64,000 nucleotides of DNA from Salmonella bongori NCTC 12419. GTDB taxonomy: Bacteria; Pseudomonadota; Gammaproteobacteria; Enterobacterales; Enterobacteriaceae. Position 1 is the first letter of the stretch; the number at the start of each line of letters is the position of its first letter. Location of the stretch: the NCBI RefSeq assembly GCF_000252995.1, contig NC_015761.1:3348001-3412000 (forward strand), written 5' to 3'. The notes beneath the pieces were generated by a model. It made no database searches, was not told the origin of the DNA, and saw only the letters and a program-made list of their open reading frames with translations. Positions 36,982-46,742 of the stretch are shown here, one piece after another. Both the position numbers and the translations under genes were made by a program.

Positions 36982-38685
36982 TTACTCGTTGTAGTAATGC
37001 ACATCCAGCCGCTTACCATCAACAATGATATCGCGCCAGGCTTTGGGGGCAGCGTCTAACCGATGCCCGGTAATCGCGTGCAAAAGTTGCGTCTTAGAAA
37101 ACCCGTCCGGCAGCCGAGCGTTCGCTATTAGCGTCCATTTTTTATTCTTAACACCATAGATCTGGCTCTCGCCAACGGTAAAGTTATACAGCACCTGCTC
37201 AGGCTGATCGTCACCGTTAAGATCCTGACTCACCAGCACGCAGGCATCCGGTTCAAGGCAGGACGAATAAGTCTGTTCTTTTGCAGATGCCCAGAATGCG
37301 GCATCCGGTTTCTGACTACCGGGCGCTATCATCACTGTCTGCGCTAAATCTTTCGCCGTCGGGGAGACCTTATCCCCCTGCAAAAGCGCCGTCAGCTCCC
37401 GTTTTCGCTTTCTGTCCTGAATAAACGTCTCGTCATCCTGCAATGATTTCAGCGCCTCACGTCCTGCTTTACCGCCATGAGCCAGCATATACAGGCTAAC
37501 CTGATCAGCTGTGATTTTACCGCTGTGATAACGCGCCATGTGGCTGTTGACGCTAATACGCCAGACATCAAGTACAGGCGAGGCCAGCAACAGCAATATC
37601 GTCAGCATCAGTAAGGACACGCTCAGTATCACTTTTCCTTGCCATTCACCAGGATCGCGCCCGCGGCGTAACAGACTAAGCAGGTAACCAAAAGACCATA
37701 CCAGTAATACCAGCACCGTCAGCGCGCCATACAGGCGATCCGGCGTCCAGCCGTATTGCTGAATGCGTACCCATAATGCCCAGCCCGCTATCAATACATA
37801 TAGTGGCGCAACGCAAAGCGAGGCGCTAATCATGCTACGTAGAACGCGCGGATAAGGGAGTTCGCGCCTCTGCGGTTCGCTGACGATCGCCACGAGTAAC
37901 AGCAACATCAGCGTCAGCGTAGATAGCAGCCCCGCAGCGGAAACACGTGCGGAAATCGCCTCTACGCCGGTAAAGGGTAACGTCACAATAAACAGCAGAG
38001 CCAACAGTGAGACGACAGGGAGTAACCCCGTGGCTATCAATGCCAGCAGCTTTTGCACCGCCGCGACAAGGCGCGACTGCGTACGGGCGAGAATGACCGC
38101 CAGCGCGGTAATCAACCCGATAGTCACATAAGCAAAGCCATCAGTTTCAAAGAAAAGGGTGCTGAAAAAGGTGATACCCACCAGCTTAAATAGCGCGCTC
38201 CAGAGCAGAAGAACCAGCCAGAACAGCCCATTAGCGACCACGACGATAAACACGGTCAGTACGTTATGCCATAACCGCGTATAAAATTGGGGATAACGCG
38301 CCGAACCGGTTGGCGAATGCAGTTGGTATTGAATCCAGGGCAAAACCAGCATCGCCATCAACACCAGCCGGAGACCATACTGCCACAAGAGATCGAACTG
38401 GCGCCATTTATCCACCGACTCAACCTGCCATTTCAGCCAACCGCTCATTGCCAGTACCACAATAAAAATCAGCGCCAGCCAGGCCCATAGCGCGCCCTGT
38501 TTAAAAGAGACCACGGTAAGCAATAGCGTTGCCGACAGTGCTATTGTCGCGGGCATACCATAGAACAGCCAGTCGCTATTTTGCGGTACCAGCCAGGCCA
38601 TCAGCAAATAGCACAATCCCCCTTGTAGAAAACCAGTGAGCATCATCCCCCAGCGGGTTGAACGCGAAAGTTCTACACTGTCCAT
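36982..38685 (-). CDS. yhgE: YhgE, polytopic inner-membrane protein of unknown function
   Basis: A 567-residue protein. About a dozen hydrophobic helices fill residues 10-390, followed by a soluble domain of about 170 residues rich in charged residues (RKRKRELTALLQGDK; YSSCLEPDACVLVSQDLNGD). The length and position match E. coli YhgE. No catalytic motif is recognised. It is divergent from pckA. Confidence 0.88.
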   Translation of the reverse strand: MDSVELSRSTRWGMMLTGFLQGGLCYLLMAWLVPQNSDWLFYGMPATIALSATLLLTVVSFKQGALWAWLALIFIVVLAMSGWLKWQVESVDKWRQFDLLWQYGLRLVLMAMLVLPWIQYQLHSPTGSARYPQFYTRLWHNVLTVFIVVVANGLFWLVLLLWSALFKLVGITFFSTLFFETDGFAYVTIGLITALAVILARTQSRLVAAVQKLLALIATGLLPVVSLLALLFIVTLPFTGVEAISARVSAAGLLSTLTLMLLLLVAIVSEPQRRELPYPRVLRSMISASLCVAPLYVLIAGWALWVRIQQYGWTPDRLYGALTVLVLLVWSFGYLLSLLRRGRDPGEWQGKVILSVSLLMLTILLLLASPVLDVWRISVNSHMARYHSGKITADQVSLYMLAHGGKAGREALKSLQDDETFIQDRKRKRELTALLQGDKVSPTAKDLAQTVMIAPGSQKPDAAFWASAKEQTYSSCLEPDACVLVSQDLNGDDQPEQVLYNFTVGESQIYGVKNKKWTLIANARLPDGFSKTQLLHAITGHRLDAAPKAWRDIIVDGKRLDVHYYNE

Positions 38686-38826
38686 GTTGTTATCCCAAAT
38701 AAAGAGAAAGGGTAATTATCGCATCTTCTCTATCGGGCAAGTGCTGCCTGACATAATTTCAGAAAAAAACGCAGAGAGGTGAATCGATATTGTGAGTGCA
38801 GGAGTTACGTAATTTTCTTACGTGAA

Positions 38827-38945
38827 TGCGATTACCGTCACATTATGTCGGTCAAAAACACTTCCTTTTAACGTTTTAAGAACATTTTCCACAACAAAAG
38901 TGGGTTTCCTGCCATAATAAGTGCCGCTGCGTGACAGGAGTCACA
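38827..38945 (+). promoter_or_regulatory. Two CRP-type palindromes upstream of pckA
   Basis: TGCGA-N6-TCACA (38827-38842) and CGTGA-N6-TCACA (38930-38945) each match the CRP consensus at 9 of 10 positions. The remainder of the 379-base yhgE-pckA gap shows no gene. Catabolite control of pckA is expected for a gluconeogenic gene. Confidence 0.65.
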
Positions 38946-39064
38946 GTGTTTTTCGTCAATCGTGATTTTTTCCAGATACGTAAATCTATGAGCCTTGTCG
39001 CGGTTAACCAACCTCAAAAAACCTTACTATTTACGGTAATACATATTGGCTAAGGAGCAGTGAT

Positions 39065-40684
39065 ATGCGCGTTAACAATTTAACCCCGCAAGATCTCAAG
39101 GCTTATGGTATCAATGACGTCCAGGATATCGTTTACAATCCCAGCTACGACATTCTTTATCAGGAAGAACTTAATCCTGATCTGGAAGGCTATGAGCGTG
39201 GTGTGTTAACAAATCTGGGCGCCGTTGCCGTTGATACCGGTATTTTTACCGGTCGTTCGCCTAAGGATAAGTATATTGTTCGCGACGACACCACGCGTGA
39301 TACGCTCTGGTGGTCCGATAAGGGTAAAGGTAAAAATGATAATAAACCGCTTTCCCAGGAAACCTGGCAACACCTGAAAAATCTGGTGACGCATCAGCTT
39401 TCCGGTAAACGCTTATTCATTGTTGACGCCTTCTGCGGCGCAAATGCCGATACACGCCTTTCCGTACGCTTTATTACAGAAGTCGCCTGGCAAGCCCATT
39501 TCGTTAAAAACATGTTCATTCGCCCAACGGACGAAGAGCTGGTGGATTTCAAACCTGACTTTATCGTCATGAACGGCGCCAAATGCACCAACCCGCAGTG
39601 GAAAGAGCAAGGGCTGAACTCGGAAAACTTTGTGGCGTTCAACCTGACTGAACGTATTCAGCTCATTGGTGGCACCTGGTACGGCGGCGAAATGAAAAAA
39701 GGGATGTTCTCGGTTATGAACTACCTGCTGCCGCTGAAAGGTATCGCCTCAATGCACTGCTCCGCCAACGTGGGTGAAAAAGGCGATGTCGCGGTCTTCT
39801 TCGGCCTTTCCGGTACCGGAAAAACCACTTTGTCCACCGACCCGAAACGCCGTCTGATTGGCGATGATGAGCATGGCTGGGATGACGACGGCGTGTTCAA
39901 CTTTGAAGGCGGCTGCTACGCCAAAACCATCAAACTGTCGAAAGAAGCGGAGCCAGAAATTTATCATGCGATTCGCCGTGATGCGTTGCTGGAAAACGTC
40001 ACCGTGCGCGAAGACGGCACCGTTGATTTCGACGATGGTTCCAAAACCGAAAACACTCGTGTCTCTTATCCGATCTATCACATCGAGAATATCGTTAAGC
40101 CCGTGTCCAAAGCCGGTCACGCCACCAAGGTTATCTTCCTGACAGCGGACGCTTTCGGCGTATTGCCGCCAGTTTCCCGTTTAACCGCTAACCAGACGCA
40201 GTACCACTTCCTGTCGGGTTTCACTGCTAAACTGGCCGGCACCGAACGCGGCGTCACCGAACCGACGCCTACCTTCTCCGCCTGCTTTGGCGCCGCGTTC
40301 CTGACGCTGCACCCGACGCAGTATGCTGAGGTGCTGGTGAAACGTATGCAGGCGGCGGGCGCGCAGGCTTATCTGGTTAACACCGGCTGGAATGGCACCG
40401 GCAAACGTATCTCCATTAAAGATACGCGCGCGATTATCGACGCCATTTTGAATGGCTCTCTCGATAATGCGGAAACCTTCCGTCTGCCGCTGTTCGATCT
40501 GGCGATCCCGACCGCGCTGCCGGGCGTGGATACCCGCATTCTCGACCCGCGTAATACCTACGCGTCACCGGAACAGTGGCAGGAAAAAGCCACCGCGCTG
40601 GCGAAATTGTTCATTGAGAACTTCGAGAAGTACACGGATACCCCGGCAGGCGAAGCGCTGGTGAGCGCAGGGCCGAAGCTGTAA
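39065..40684 (+). CDS. pckA: Phosphoenolpyruvate carboxykinase (ATP)
   Basis: A 539-residue enzyme that converts oxaloacetate and ATP to phosphoenolpyruvate, the entry step of gluconeogenesis. The kinase P-loop GLSGTGKTTLS (near 247), the FEGGCYAK segment and the substrate-site GRSPKDKYIV are all present. It is a single-gene unit, ended by a bidirectional terminator shared with envZ. Confidence 0.98.
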   Translation: MRVNNLTPQDLKAYGINDVQDIVYNPSYDILYQEELNPDLEGYERGVLTNLGAVAVDTGIFTGRSPKDKYIVRDDTTRDTLWWSDKGKGKNDNKPLSQETWQHLKNLVTHQLSGKRLFIVDAFCGANADTRLSVRFITEVAWQAHFVKNMFIRPTDEELVDFKPDFIVMNGAKCTNPQWKEQGLNSENFVAFNLTERIQLIGGTWYGGEMKKGMFSVMNYLLPLKGIASMHCSANVGEKGDVAVFFGLSGTGKTTLSTDPKRRLIGDDEHGWDDDGVFNFEGGCYAKTIKLSKEAEPEIYHAIRRDALLENVTVREDGTVDFDDGSKTENTRVSYPIYHIENIVKPVSKAGHATKVIFLTADAFGVLPPVSRLTANQTQYHFLSGFTAKLAGTERGVTEPTPTFSACFGAAFLTLHPTQYAEVLVKRMQAAGAQAYLVNTGWNGTGKRISIKDTRAIIDAILNGSLDNAETFRLPLFDLAIPTALPGVDTRILDPRNTYASPEQWQEKATALAKLFIENFEKYTDTPAGEALVSAGPKL

Positions 40685-40764
40685 GGCCTATGCCGGATGG
40701 CAACGTTGACTTATCCGGCCTGCGACATGCCAGGTCTGATAAGCGTCCTGCCGTCCGGTATTGA
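40685..40764. repeat. REP-like pair after pckA
   Basis: tgccggatggcaac...ttatccggcctgcg and ggtctgataagcgtcctgccgtccgg face each other downstream of the pckA stop. Confidence 0.75.
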
Positions 40765-40774
40765 CGTTGAAAAA

Positions 40775-40804
40775 GAAAGGGAGGCTGATGCCTCCCTTTC
40801 TTAT
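40775..40804. terminator. Bidirectional terminator between pckA and envZ
   Basis: GAAAGGGAGGC-tgat-GCCTCCCTTTC is a perfect 11-bp stem with A-rich left and T-rich right flanks. It abuts the envZ stop at 40801. Confidence 0.85.
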
Positions 40805-42153
40805 GCCTCTTTTGTTGCCCCCTGGACGCGAGTCACAGGAACCGGTAGCCAGGCGCGAATCGACAACCCACCACGCTCGCTGGTGCCAATCTCCAGCATA
40901 CCGTTGTGATTATCGATAATACGTTGCACAATCGCCAGCCCCAGCCCGGTACCGCTGGTGCTGCGGGCGCTGTCGCCGCGAACAAAAGGCTGGAACAGAT
41001 GTTTACGCTGCTCCGGCTTGATGCCCGGACCATCATCTTCTACCTGGAACCAGGCGCGGTTCGGCTCGGTACCGCTGCTAACCTTAATCCAGCCGTTGCC
41101 ATAACGGGCAGCATTGACCACCATATTCGCCACCGCGCGCTTGATGGAGAGCGGGTGCATTTTCACCTGAATGCAGCCTGCCTGAAGCGCCGTATTAATC
41201 TCACGCTCATAGCCGCTTTCCGCCGCAATCACCTCACCCAGTACAGAGTTGAGATCCGCCATTTCCATCGGCATTTCCTGGCCGGTACGCAGATAGTCAA
41301 TAAACTGCTCGATAATGGCGTTACACTCTTCGATGTCTTTATTGATCGACTCCGCGAGATAACCATCTTCCTCCCCCATCATCTCCGTCGCCAGACGAAT
41401 ACGCGTCAGCGGCGTGCGCAAGTCGTGGCTGACGCCGGCCATCAACAGAGTACGGTCATCAGCCAGTTGTTTCACGCCAGCCGCCATATGGTTAAACGCG
41501 CGGGTAACAGAGCGCACCTCAGAGGCGCCATATTCTCGTAGCGGCGGGGGAATAATCCCCTTCCCAACCTGTAAGGCGGCATGTTCAAGATCCACTAATG
41601 GTCGGTTCTGTATGCGGATAAACAACCAGGCGCCGCCTATCGCCAGCAGCATGATCGCCAGCGTGTAGCGGAATAGCGGAGAAAAGTCGCCCTGATGAAT
41701 CTCGGTCAGCGGCACGCGCACCCAGATATTGGGCGACAGCCAGGTTTTCAGCCACACGACGGGCGAGCTTTTGTTGACCTCAACGCGCACTTCCGTTGGG
41801 CCGCCTAATTGCTGCGCCATCTGGTGGCTTAAAAATTCGTAGTGTTGCGCCCAACGCAGCCCGGCCTCTTCAGCGGCTTCATTGGTATAGAGAGAAATGC
41901 CCAGTTCGCGATAGATTTCCCGCCGAAACGCAGGAGGCACAACTAATTGCGTACCGTCCTCCAGTTGCAGCTTATCGGTCATCAGCATACGGACTTCATA
42001 AGCCAGAACCTTATTAAACTGCTGGAGGCTCGGTAAGATCGCGAAGTTCAGCACCACCAGGTAGGTCGTCACCAGGCTAACGAACAGCAAGGTGACGATG
42101 AGCAACAGCGTGCGGGCAAATGAACTTCGCGGCGAGAAGCGCATTCGCCTCAT
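40801..42153 (-). CDS. envZ: Osmosensor histidine kinase EnvZ
   Basis: A 450-residue inner-membrane sensor kinase. It has TM1 (about 16-36), a periplasmic domain, TM2 (about 160-179), HAMP, a dimerisation domain with phospho-acceptor H243 in GVSHDLRTPLTR, and an HATPase domain (N box VVNAARYGNG, G1 EDDGPGI, G2 GTGLGLAI). It phosphorylates and dephosphorylates OmpR to set porin ratio and, in Salmonella, SsrAB expression. The start overlaps the ompR stop by 4 bases. Confidence 0.98.
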   Translation of the reverse strand: MRRMRFSPRSSFARTLLLIVTLLFVSLVTTYLVVLNFAILPSLQQFNKVLAYEVRMLMTDKLQLEDGTQLVVPPAFRREIYRELGISLYTNEAAEEAGLRWAQHYEFLSHQMAQQLGGPTEVRVEVNKSSPVVWLKTWLSPNIWVRVPLTEIHQGDFSPLFRYTLAIMLLAIGGAWLFIRIQNRPLVDLEHAALQVGKGIIPPPLREYGASEVRSVTRAFNHMAAGVKQLADDRTLLMAGVSHDLRTPLTRIRLATEMMGEEDGYLAESINKDIEECNAIIEQFIDYLRTGQEMPMEMADLNSVLGEVIAAESGYEREINTALQAGCIQVKMHPLSIKRAVANMVVNAARYGNGWIKVSSGTEPNRAWFQVEDDGPGIKPEQRKHLFQPFVRGDSARSTSGTGLGLAIVQRIIDNHNGMLEIGTSERGGLSIRAWLPVPVTRVQGATKEA

Positions 42154-42869
42154 GCTTTAGAACCGTCCGGTACGAAGACGTAGCCCAGACCCCATACAGT
42201 CTGAATATAACGCGGATGTGCCGGATCTTCCTCCACCATACGGCGTAAACGGGAGATCTGAACGTCGATGGAACGCTCCATCGCGGAATACTCGCGACCA
42301 CGAGCCAGGTTCATCAACTTATCGCGAGAGAGCGGCTCACGCGGATGGCTAACCAGCGCTTTCAGTACCGCAAATTCGCCGCTGGTTAACGGCATCGGCT
42401 CATCTTCACGGAACATCTCGCGAGTGCCGAGATTCAATTTAAACTTCCCGAACGCAATAACGGCCTCCTCCTGCGACGGCGCGCCGGGCAACTCATTGGC
42501 CTGACGGCGCAGCACCGCGCGGATACGCGCCAGCAGTTCGCGCGGGTTAAACGGCTTAGGAATGTAGTCATCGGCGCCAATTTCCAGACCGACAATACGG
42601 TCAACCTCTTCCCCCTTCGCCGTGACCATAATGATCGGCATCGGATTACTTTGACTACGCAGGCGACGGCAAATCGACAGACCATCTTCACCTGGCAGCA
42701 TTAAATCCAGTACCATGAGATGGAAAGATTCACGGGTCAACAGACGATCCATCTGCTCGGCGTTAGCGACGCTTCGAACCTGGAAGCCCTGCTCGGTCAG
42801 ATAACGTTCCAGTAGCGCCCGCAGACGCATATCGTCATCAACCACCAGAATCTTATAATTCTCTTGCAT
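42150..42869 (-). CDS. ompR: Response regulator OmpR
   Basis: A 239-residue OmpR/PhoB-type regulator. The receiver has acidic D11/D12 and phospho-acceptor D55 in LMVLDLMLPGEDG, and a winged-helix C-terminal domain follows. It binds ompF/ompC and, in Salmonella, ssrA promoters. The start is set at 42869 (MQENYKILVV); an upstream ATG at 42884 would add MGVQT and is not supported. Confidence 0.98.
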   Translation of the reverse strand: MQENYKILVVDDDMRLRALLERYLTEQGFQVRSVANAEQMDRLLTRESFHLMVLDLMLPGEDGLSICRRLRSQSNPMPIIMVTAKGEEVDRIVGLEIGADDYIPKPFNPRELLARIRAVLRRQANELPGAPSQEEAVIAFGKFKLNLGTREMFREDEPMPLTSGEFAVLKALVSHPREPLSRDKLMNLARGREYSAMERSIDVQISRLRRMVEEDPAHPRYIQTVWGLGYVFVPDGSKA

Positions 42870-43095
42870 TGTCTGTACTCCCAAAGGTTCGCAACAAATG
42901 TAAGTGTGTATTCTTAAAAAAGCTCACGTGAGTCACCAGTGAATTCTGGTATGAATTTCAGGCTAAATTGTTACAAAGCATATTTAACAGCAGTTTAAAT
43001 ATACAATTCATCGGCACACACATTATTTATTCTGTCGGGACGATCACGTTATACCCGGTGTGCGCAATATCCGACAGCAAAGGTAAATTAACGAG

Positions 43096-43569
43096 ATGAA
43101 AACGCCCCTCATCACCCGCGAAGGGTACGAAACGCTCAAACAAGAGCTCAATTATCTCTGGCGTGAAGAGCGTCCGGAAGTCACCAAAAAAGTGACCTGG
43201 GCTGCGAGCCTTGGCGACCGCAGCGAGAATGCCGACTATCAGTATAATAAAAAGCGCCTGCGAGAGATCGACAGACGTGTCAGATATCTGACCAAATGCA
43301 TGGAAAATCTCAAAATCGTTGACTATTCCCCCCAGCAGGAGGGAAAAGTTTTCTTCGGCGCCTGGGTAGAAATCGAAAATGACGACGGCAATACCCTGAA
43401 GTTCCGCATTGTCGGTTACGATGAAATTTTCGGACGTAAGGATTACATCTCTATCGACTCGCCGATGGCGCGGGCGCTGCTGAAAAAAGAAGTGGGCGAT
43501 CTGGCCGTGGTCAACACGCCTGTCGGAGAGGCAAACTGGTACGTCAACGCGATCGAATACGTCAAATAA
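43096..43569 (+). CDS. greB: Transcript cleavage factor GreB
   Basis: A 157-residue protein with an N-terminal coiled coil carrying the acidic tip residues (SLGDRSENADYQYNKK near 42-57) and a C-terminal FKBP-like domain. It enters the RNA polymerase secondary channel and triggers cleavage of backtracked RNA. It is distinguished from GreA by its basic patch and the start MKTPLITREGYETLKQEL. It is divergent from ompR across a 226-base gap. Confidence 0.97.
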   Translation: MKTPLITREGYETLKQELNYLWREERPEVTKKVTWAASLGDRSENADYQYNKKRLREIDRRVRYLTKCMENLKIVDYSPQQEGKVFFGAWVEIENDDGNTLKFRIVGYDEIFGRKDYISIDSPMARALLKKEVGDLAVVNTPVGEANWYVNAIEYVK

Positions 43570-43668
43570 GACAAGAAGAATCCTAAGCCCCCCGCTGATG
43601 GCTGGCATTTTTGTCAGCCAATCCGTATAACTATTCCCTGATTTTTATCCTGAAGACGAAGCTAACCC

Positions 43669-45990
43669 ATGATGAATGACTCTTTCTGCCGCATTATTGC
43701 GGGTGAAATCCAGGCACATGCCGGGCAGGTTGAAGCTGCCGTTCGCCTGCTTGACGAAGGGAACACTGTGCCGTTTATCGCACGTTATCGTAAAGAAATC
43801 ACCGGCGGTCTGGATGACACGCAACTGCGTAACCTGGAAACACGTCTGGGATATCTGCGTGAACTGGAAGACAGACGTCAGGCCATCCTCAAATCCATTT
43901 CCGAACAAGGCAAACTGACTGATGAGCTGGCTAGCGCCATCAACGGTACGTTAAGTAAGACCGAGCTCGAAGATCTCTACCTGCCCTATAAGCCTAAACG
44001 CCGTACCCGTGGACAAATCGCCATTGAAGCCGGCCTTGAGCCGCTGGCCGACCTGCTGTGGAGCGAGCCGTCCCACGATCCTGACGTGGAAGCGGCAAAG
44101 TATATTGATGCCGACAAAGGCGTGGCGGACACGAAAGCCGCGCTCGACGGCGCGCGCTACATACTGATGGAACGCCTGGCTGAAGATGCCGCATTGCTGG
44201 CAAAAGTGCGCGATTACCTGTGGAAGAATGCCCATCTGGTTGCCACGGTCGTAAGCGGCAAAGAGGAAGAAGGCGCCAAATTCCGCGACTATTTCGATCA
44301 TCATGAACCCATCGCCAGCGTCCCATCTCACCGTGCGCTGGCCATGTTCCGCGGTCGTAACGAAGGCATACTACAACTTTCACTCAATGCCGACCCGCAG
44401 TTTGATGAGCCGCCGAAAGAGAGTCACTGCGAGCAGATTATTATCGATCACCTCGGCCTGCGTTTGAACAACGCCCCGGCGGATAGCTGGCGCAAAGGCG
44501 TGATAAGCTGGACGTGGCGCATCAAGGTTTTAATGCACCTCGAAACCGAGCTGATGGGTACCGTACGCGAACGTGCGGAAGACGAAGCCATTAACGTGTT
44601 TGCCCGTAATCTGCATGACCTGCTGATGGCGGCGCCTGCAGGCCTGCGTGCGACCATGGGGCTTGACCCGGGCCTGCGTACTGGCGTAAAAGTCGCTGTC
44701 GTTGACGGCACAGGTAAGCTGGTGGCGACCGATACCATTTATCCGCATACCGGTCAGGCAGCCAAAGCCGCTACCGTTATCGCCGCACTGTGCGAAAAAC
44801 ACAACGTGGAGTTGGTGGCTATCGGCAACGGTACCGCCTCGCGCGAAACCGAACGCTTCTATCTCGACGTGCAAAAACAGTTTCCGAAAGTGACCGCACA
44901 AAAAGTGATCGTCAGCGAAGCGGGAGCCTCCGTCTATTCCGCTTCGGAGCTGGCTGCACAGGAGTTTCCGGATCTGGATGTATCTCTGCGCGGCGCGGTG
45001 TCTATTGCTCGCCGTCTACAGGACCCGCTGGCCGAACTGGTAAAAATCGATCCGAAATCGATCGGCGTCGGCCAGTATCAGCACGACGTCAGCCAGACCC
45101 AGCTGGCCCGAAAACTGGACGCGGTAGTAGAAGACTGCGTAAACGCCGTCGGCGTCGATTTGAATACCGCCTCCGTGCCACTATTGACCCGCGTGGCGGG
45201 CTTAACGCGCATGATGGCGCAGAACATCGTCGCCTGGCGCGATGAGAACGGTCAGTTCCAGAACCGCCAGCAACTGCTGAAGGTGAGCCGTCTGGGGCCG
45301 AAAGCGTTTGAACAGTGCGCGGGCTTCCTGCGTATTAACCACGGCGACAACCCTCTTGACGCCTCTACTGTCCACCCGGAAGCCTATCCGGTTGTCGAAC
45401 GTATTCTGGCGGCGACACAACAAGCGCTCAACGATCTGATGGGCAACGGCAGTGCGCTACGTAACCTGAAAGCCGCTGACTTCACCGATGAAAAATTCGG
45501 CGTCCCGACCGTCACTGATATCATCAAAGAGCTGGAAAAACCAGGCCGCGATCCCCGTCCGGAGTTTAAAACCGCGCAGTTCGCCGACGGTGTGGAAACC
45601 ATGAACGACCTGCTACCGGGCATGATTCTGGAAGGGGCGGTGACTAACGTCACCAACTTCGGCGCGTTTGTCGATATCGGCGTCCATCAGGATGGCCTGG
45701 TCCACATCTCTTCCCTGTCGACTAAATTCGTCGACGATCCGCATACCGTGGTGAAAGCAGGCGACATTGTGAAGGTGAAAGTGCTGGAGGTTGACCTGCC
45801 GCGTAAACGTATCGCGCTGACGATGCGTCTGGACGAGCAGCCCGGCGACACCCATGCCCGCCGCGGCAGCGGTAATGACCGCGCTCAGGGTAGTCGACCG
45901 GCGGCAAAACCGCGTGGTCGCGACGTCCAGCCAGCCGGGAATAGCGCTATGATGGACGCGCTGGCCGCCGCAATGGGAAAAAAACGCTAA
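43669..45990 (+). CDS. tex: Tex-family RNA-binding protein (YhgF)
   Basis: A 773-residue multi-domain nucleic-acid-binding protein: an N-terminal helical Tex domain, a YqgF/RNase H-like domain (MGLDPGLRTGVKVAVVD near 325), helix-hairpin-helix motifs and a C-terminal S1 domain (GMILEGAVTNVTNFGAFVDIG near 650). It ends in a basic tail with RGR. The exact role in E. coli/Salmonella is not settled; in other bacteria it affects transcription and toxin expression. Confidence 0.95.
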   Translation: MMNDSFCRIIAGEIQAHAGQVEAAVRLLDEGNTVPFIARYRKEITGGLDDTQLRNLETRLGYLRELEDRRQAILKSISEQGKLTDELASAINGTLSKTELEDLYLPYKPKRRTRGQIAIEAGLEPLADLLWSEPSHDPDVEAAKYIDADKGVADTKAALDGARYILMERLAEDAALLAKVRDYLWKNAHLVATVVSGKEEEGAKFRDYFDHHEPIASVPSHRALAMFRGRNEGILQLSLNADPQFDEPPKESHCEQIIIDHLGLRLNNAPADSWRKGVISWTWRIKVLMHLETELMGTVRERAEDEAINVFARNLHDLLMAAPAGLRATMGLDPGLRTGVKVAVVDGTGKLVATDTIYPHTGQAAKAATVIAALCEKHNVELVAIGNGTASRETERFYLDVQKQFPKVTAQKVIVSEAGASVYSASELAAQEFPDLDVSLRGAVSIARRLQDPLAELVKIDPKSIGVGQYQHDVSQTQLARKLDAVVEDCVNAVGVDLNTASVPLLTRVAGLTRMMAQNIVAWRDENGQFQNRQQLLKVSRLGPKAFEQCAGFLRINHGDNPLDASTVHPEAYPVVERILAATQQALNDLMGNGSALRNLKAADFTDEKFGVPTVTDIIKELEKPGRDPRPEFKTAQFADGVETMNDLLPGMILEGAVTNVTNFGAFVDIGVHQDGLVHISSLSTKFVDDPHTVVKAGDIVKVKVLEVDLPRKRIALTMRLDEQPGDTHARRGSGNDRAQGSRPAAKPRGRDVQPAGNSAMMDALAAAMGKKR

Positions 45991-45999
45991 TCGTCTGCA

Positions 46000-46103
46000 A
46001 GCCGGATAAGGCGTTTACGCTGCCATCCGGCACACGCGCAGTGCTTATCAGGCCTGGCGACGTTCTCAACCCACAGGCCGGATACATCATCATCCGGCCT
46101 GCA
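46000..46103. repeat. REP cluster (BIME) after tex
   Basis: Three REP-type units (agccggataaggcg...gccatccggc, ttatcaggcctggcg, aggccggata...atccggcctgc) follow the tex stop. Confidence 0.8.
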
Positions 46104-46292
46104 TTTTACAATACTGCTGGCCTTTTCCTTTTTAATTAACAATTAAATCTTACCCATTAGAATCTGTTAATTAATTTTCTTCTGCTATCTGCACTATTAA
46201 TTATCACTTTATTAACAGATGAAACCTTAATTAAACATTAAAAAGGGTGAATATTGGCGTACCAGAGGCATTTGCAAAAAGGCAAATAAATA

Positions 46293-46306
46293 TTGAGCCA
46301 TGTCAA
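46293..46306 (+). promoter_or_regulatory. FNR-type site upstream of feoA
   Basis: TTGAG-CCAT-GTCAA matches TTGAT-N4-ATCAA at 8 of 10 positions, about 200 bases upstream of feoA. Anaerobic activation of feo by FNR is known in E. coli. Confidence 0.6.
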
Positions 46307-46365
46307 CATCGGCGTAAATTATCGCTCAATTGTACATTCCGTCACATTTTAATCGTTGAAGATAG

Positions 46366-46386
46366 AAACCATTCTCATTATCATTG
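46366..46386 (+). promoter_or_regulatory. Fur-box-like site upstream of feoA
   Basis: aaccattctcattatcattg reads on the minus strand as CAATGATAATGAGAATGG, close to the 19-bp Fur box. Iron repression of feoABC is expected. The AT-rich stretch 46110-46290 holds no gene I can support. Confidence 0.65.
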
Positions 46387-46496
46387 TGTTGTTGATTATT
46401 TACTCTTTCCTTCGTTGGCTAAACATCGGGTCTCCTGCCGCCCCTCTGAGCGCCGCATGAGGTATACATCCAGTTAGCAAGAAACAAGTAGGTCGT

Positions 46497-46724
46497 ATGC
46501 AATTCACTCCTGACACTGCGTGGAAAATCACCGGCTTTGCGCGTGAAATCAGCCCGGCGTATCGTCAAAAGCTGCTTTCGCTCGGCATGTTGCCCGGCTC
46601 TTCATTTAATGTCGTCCGCGTCGCGCCCTTAGGCGATCCGATCCATATCGAAACACGACGCGTGAGTCTGGTATTACGTAAAAAGGACTTGGCGTTAATA
46701 GAAGTAGAAGCGGTTTCCTGTTAA
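46497..46724 (+). CDS. feoA: Ferrous iron transport protein A
   Basis: A 75-residue SH3-like cytoplasmic protein required for FeoB-mediated Fe(II) uptake. The typical FeoA core is seen: ITGFAREISPAYRQKLLSLGMLPG, then IETRRVSLVLRKKDLALI. It is 18 bases upstream of feoB in feoABC. Confidence 0.97.
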   Translation: MQFTPDTAWKITGFAREISPAYRQKLLSLGMLPGSSFNVVRVAPLGDPIHIETRRVSLVLRKKDLALIEVEAVSC

Positions 46725-46742
46725 TACAGTGAGTCTATAAAA

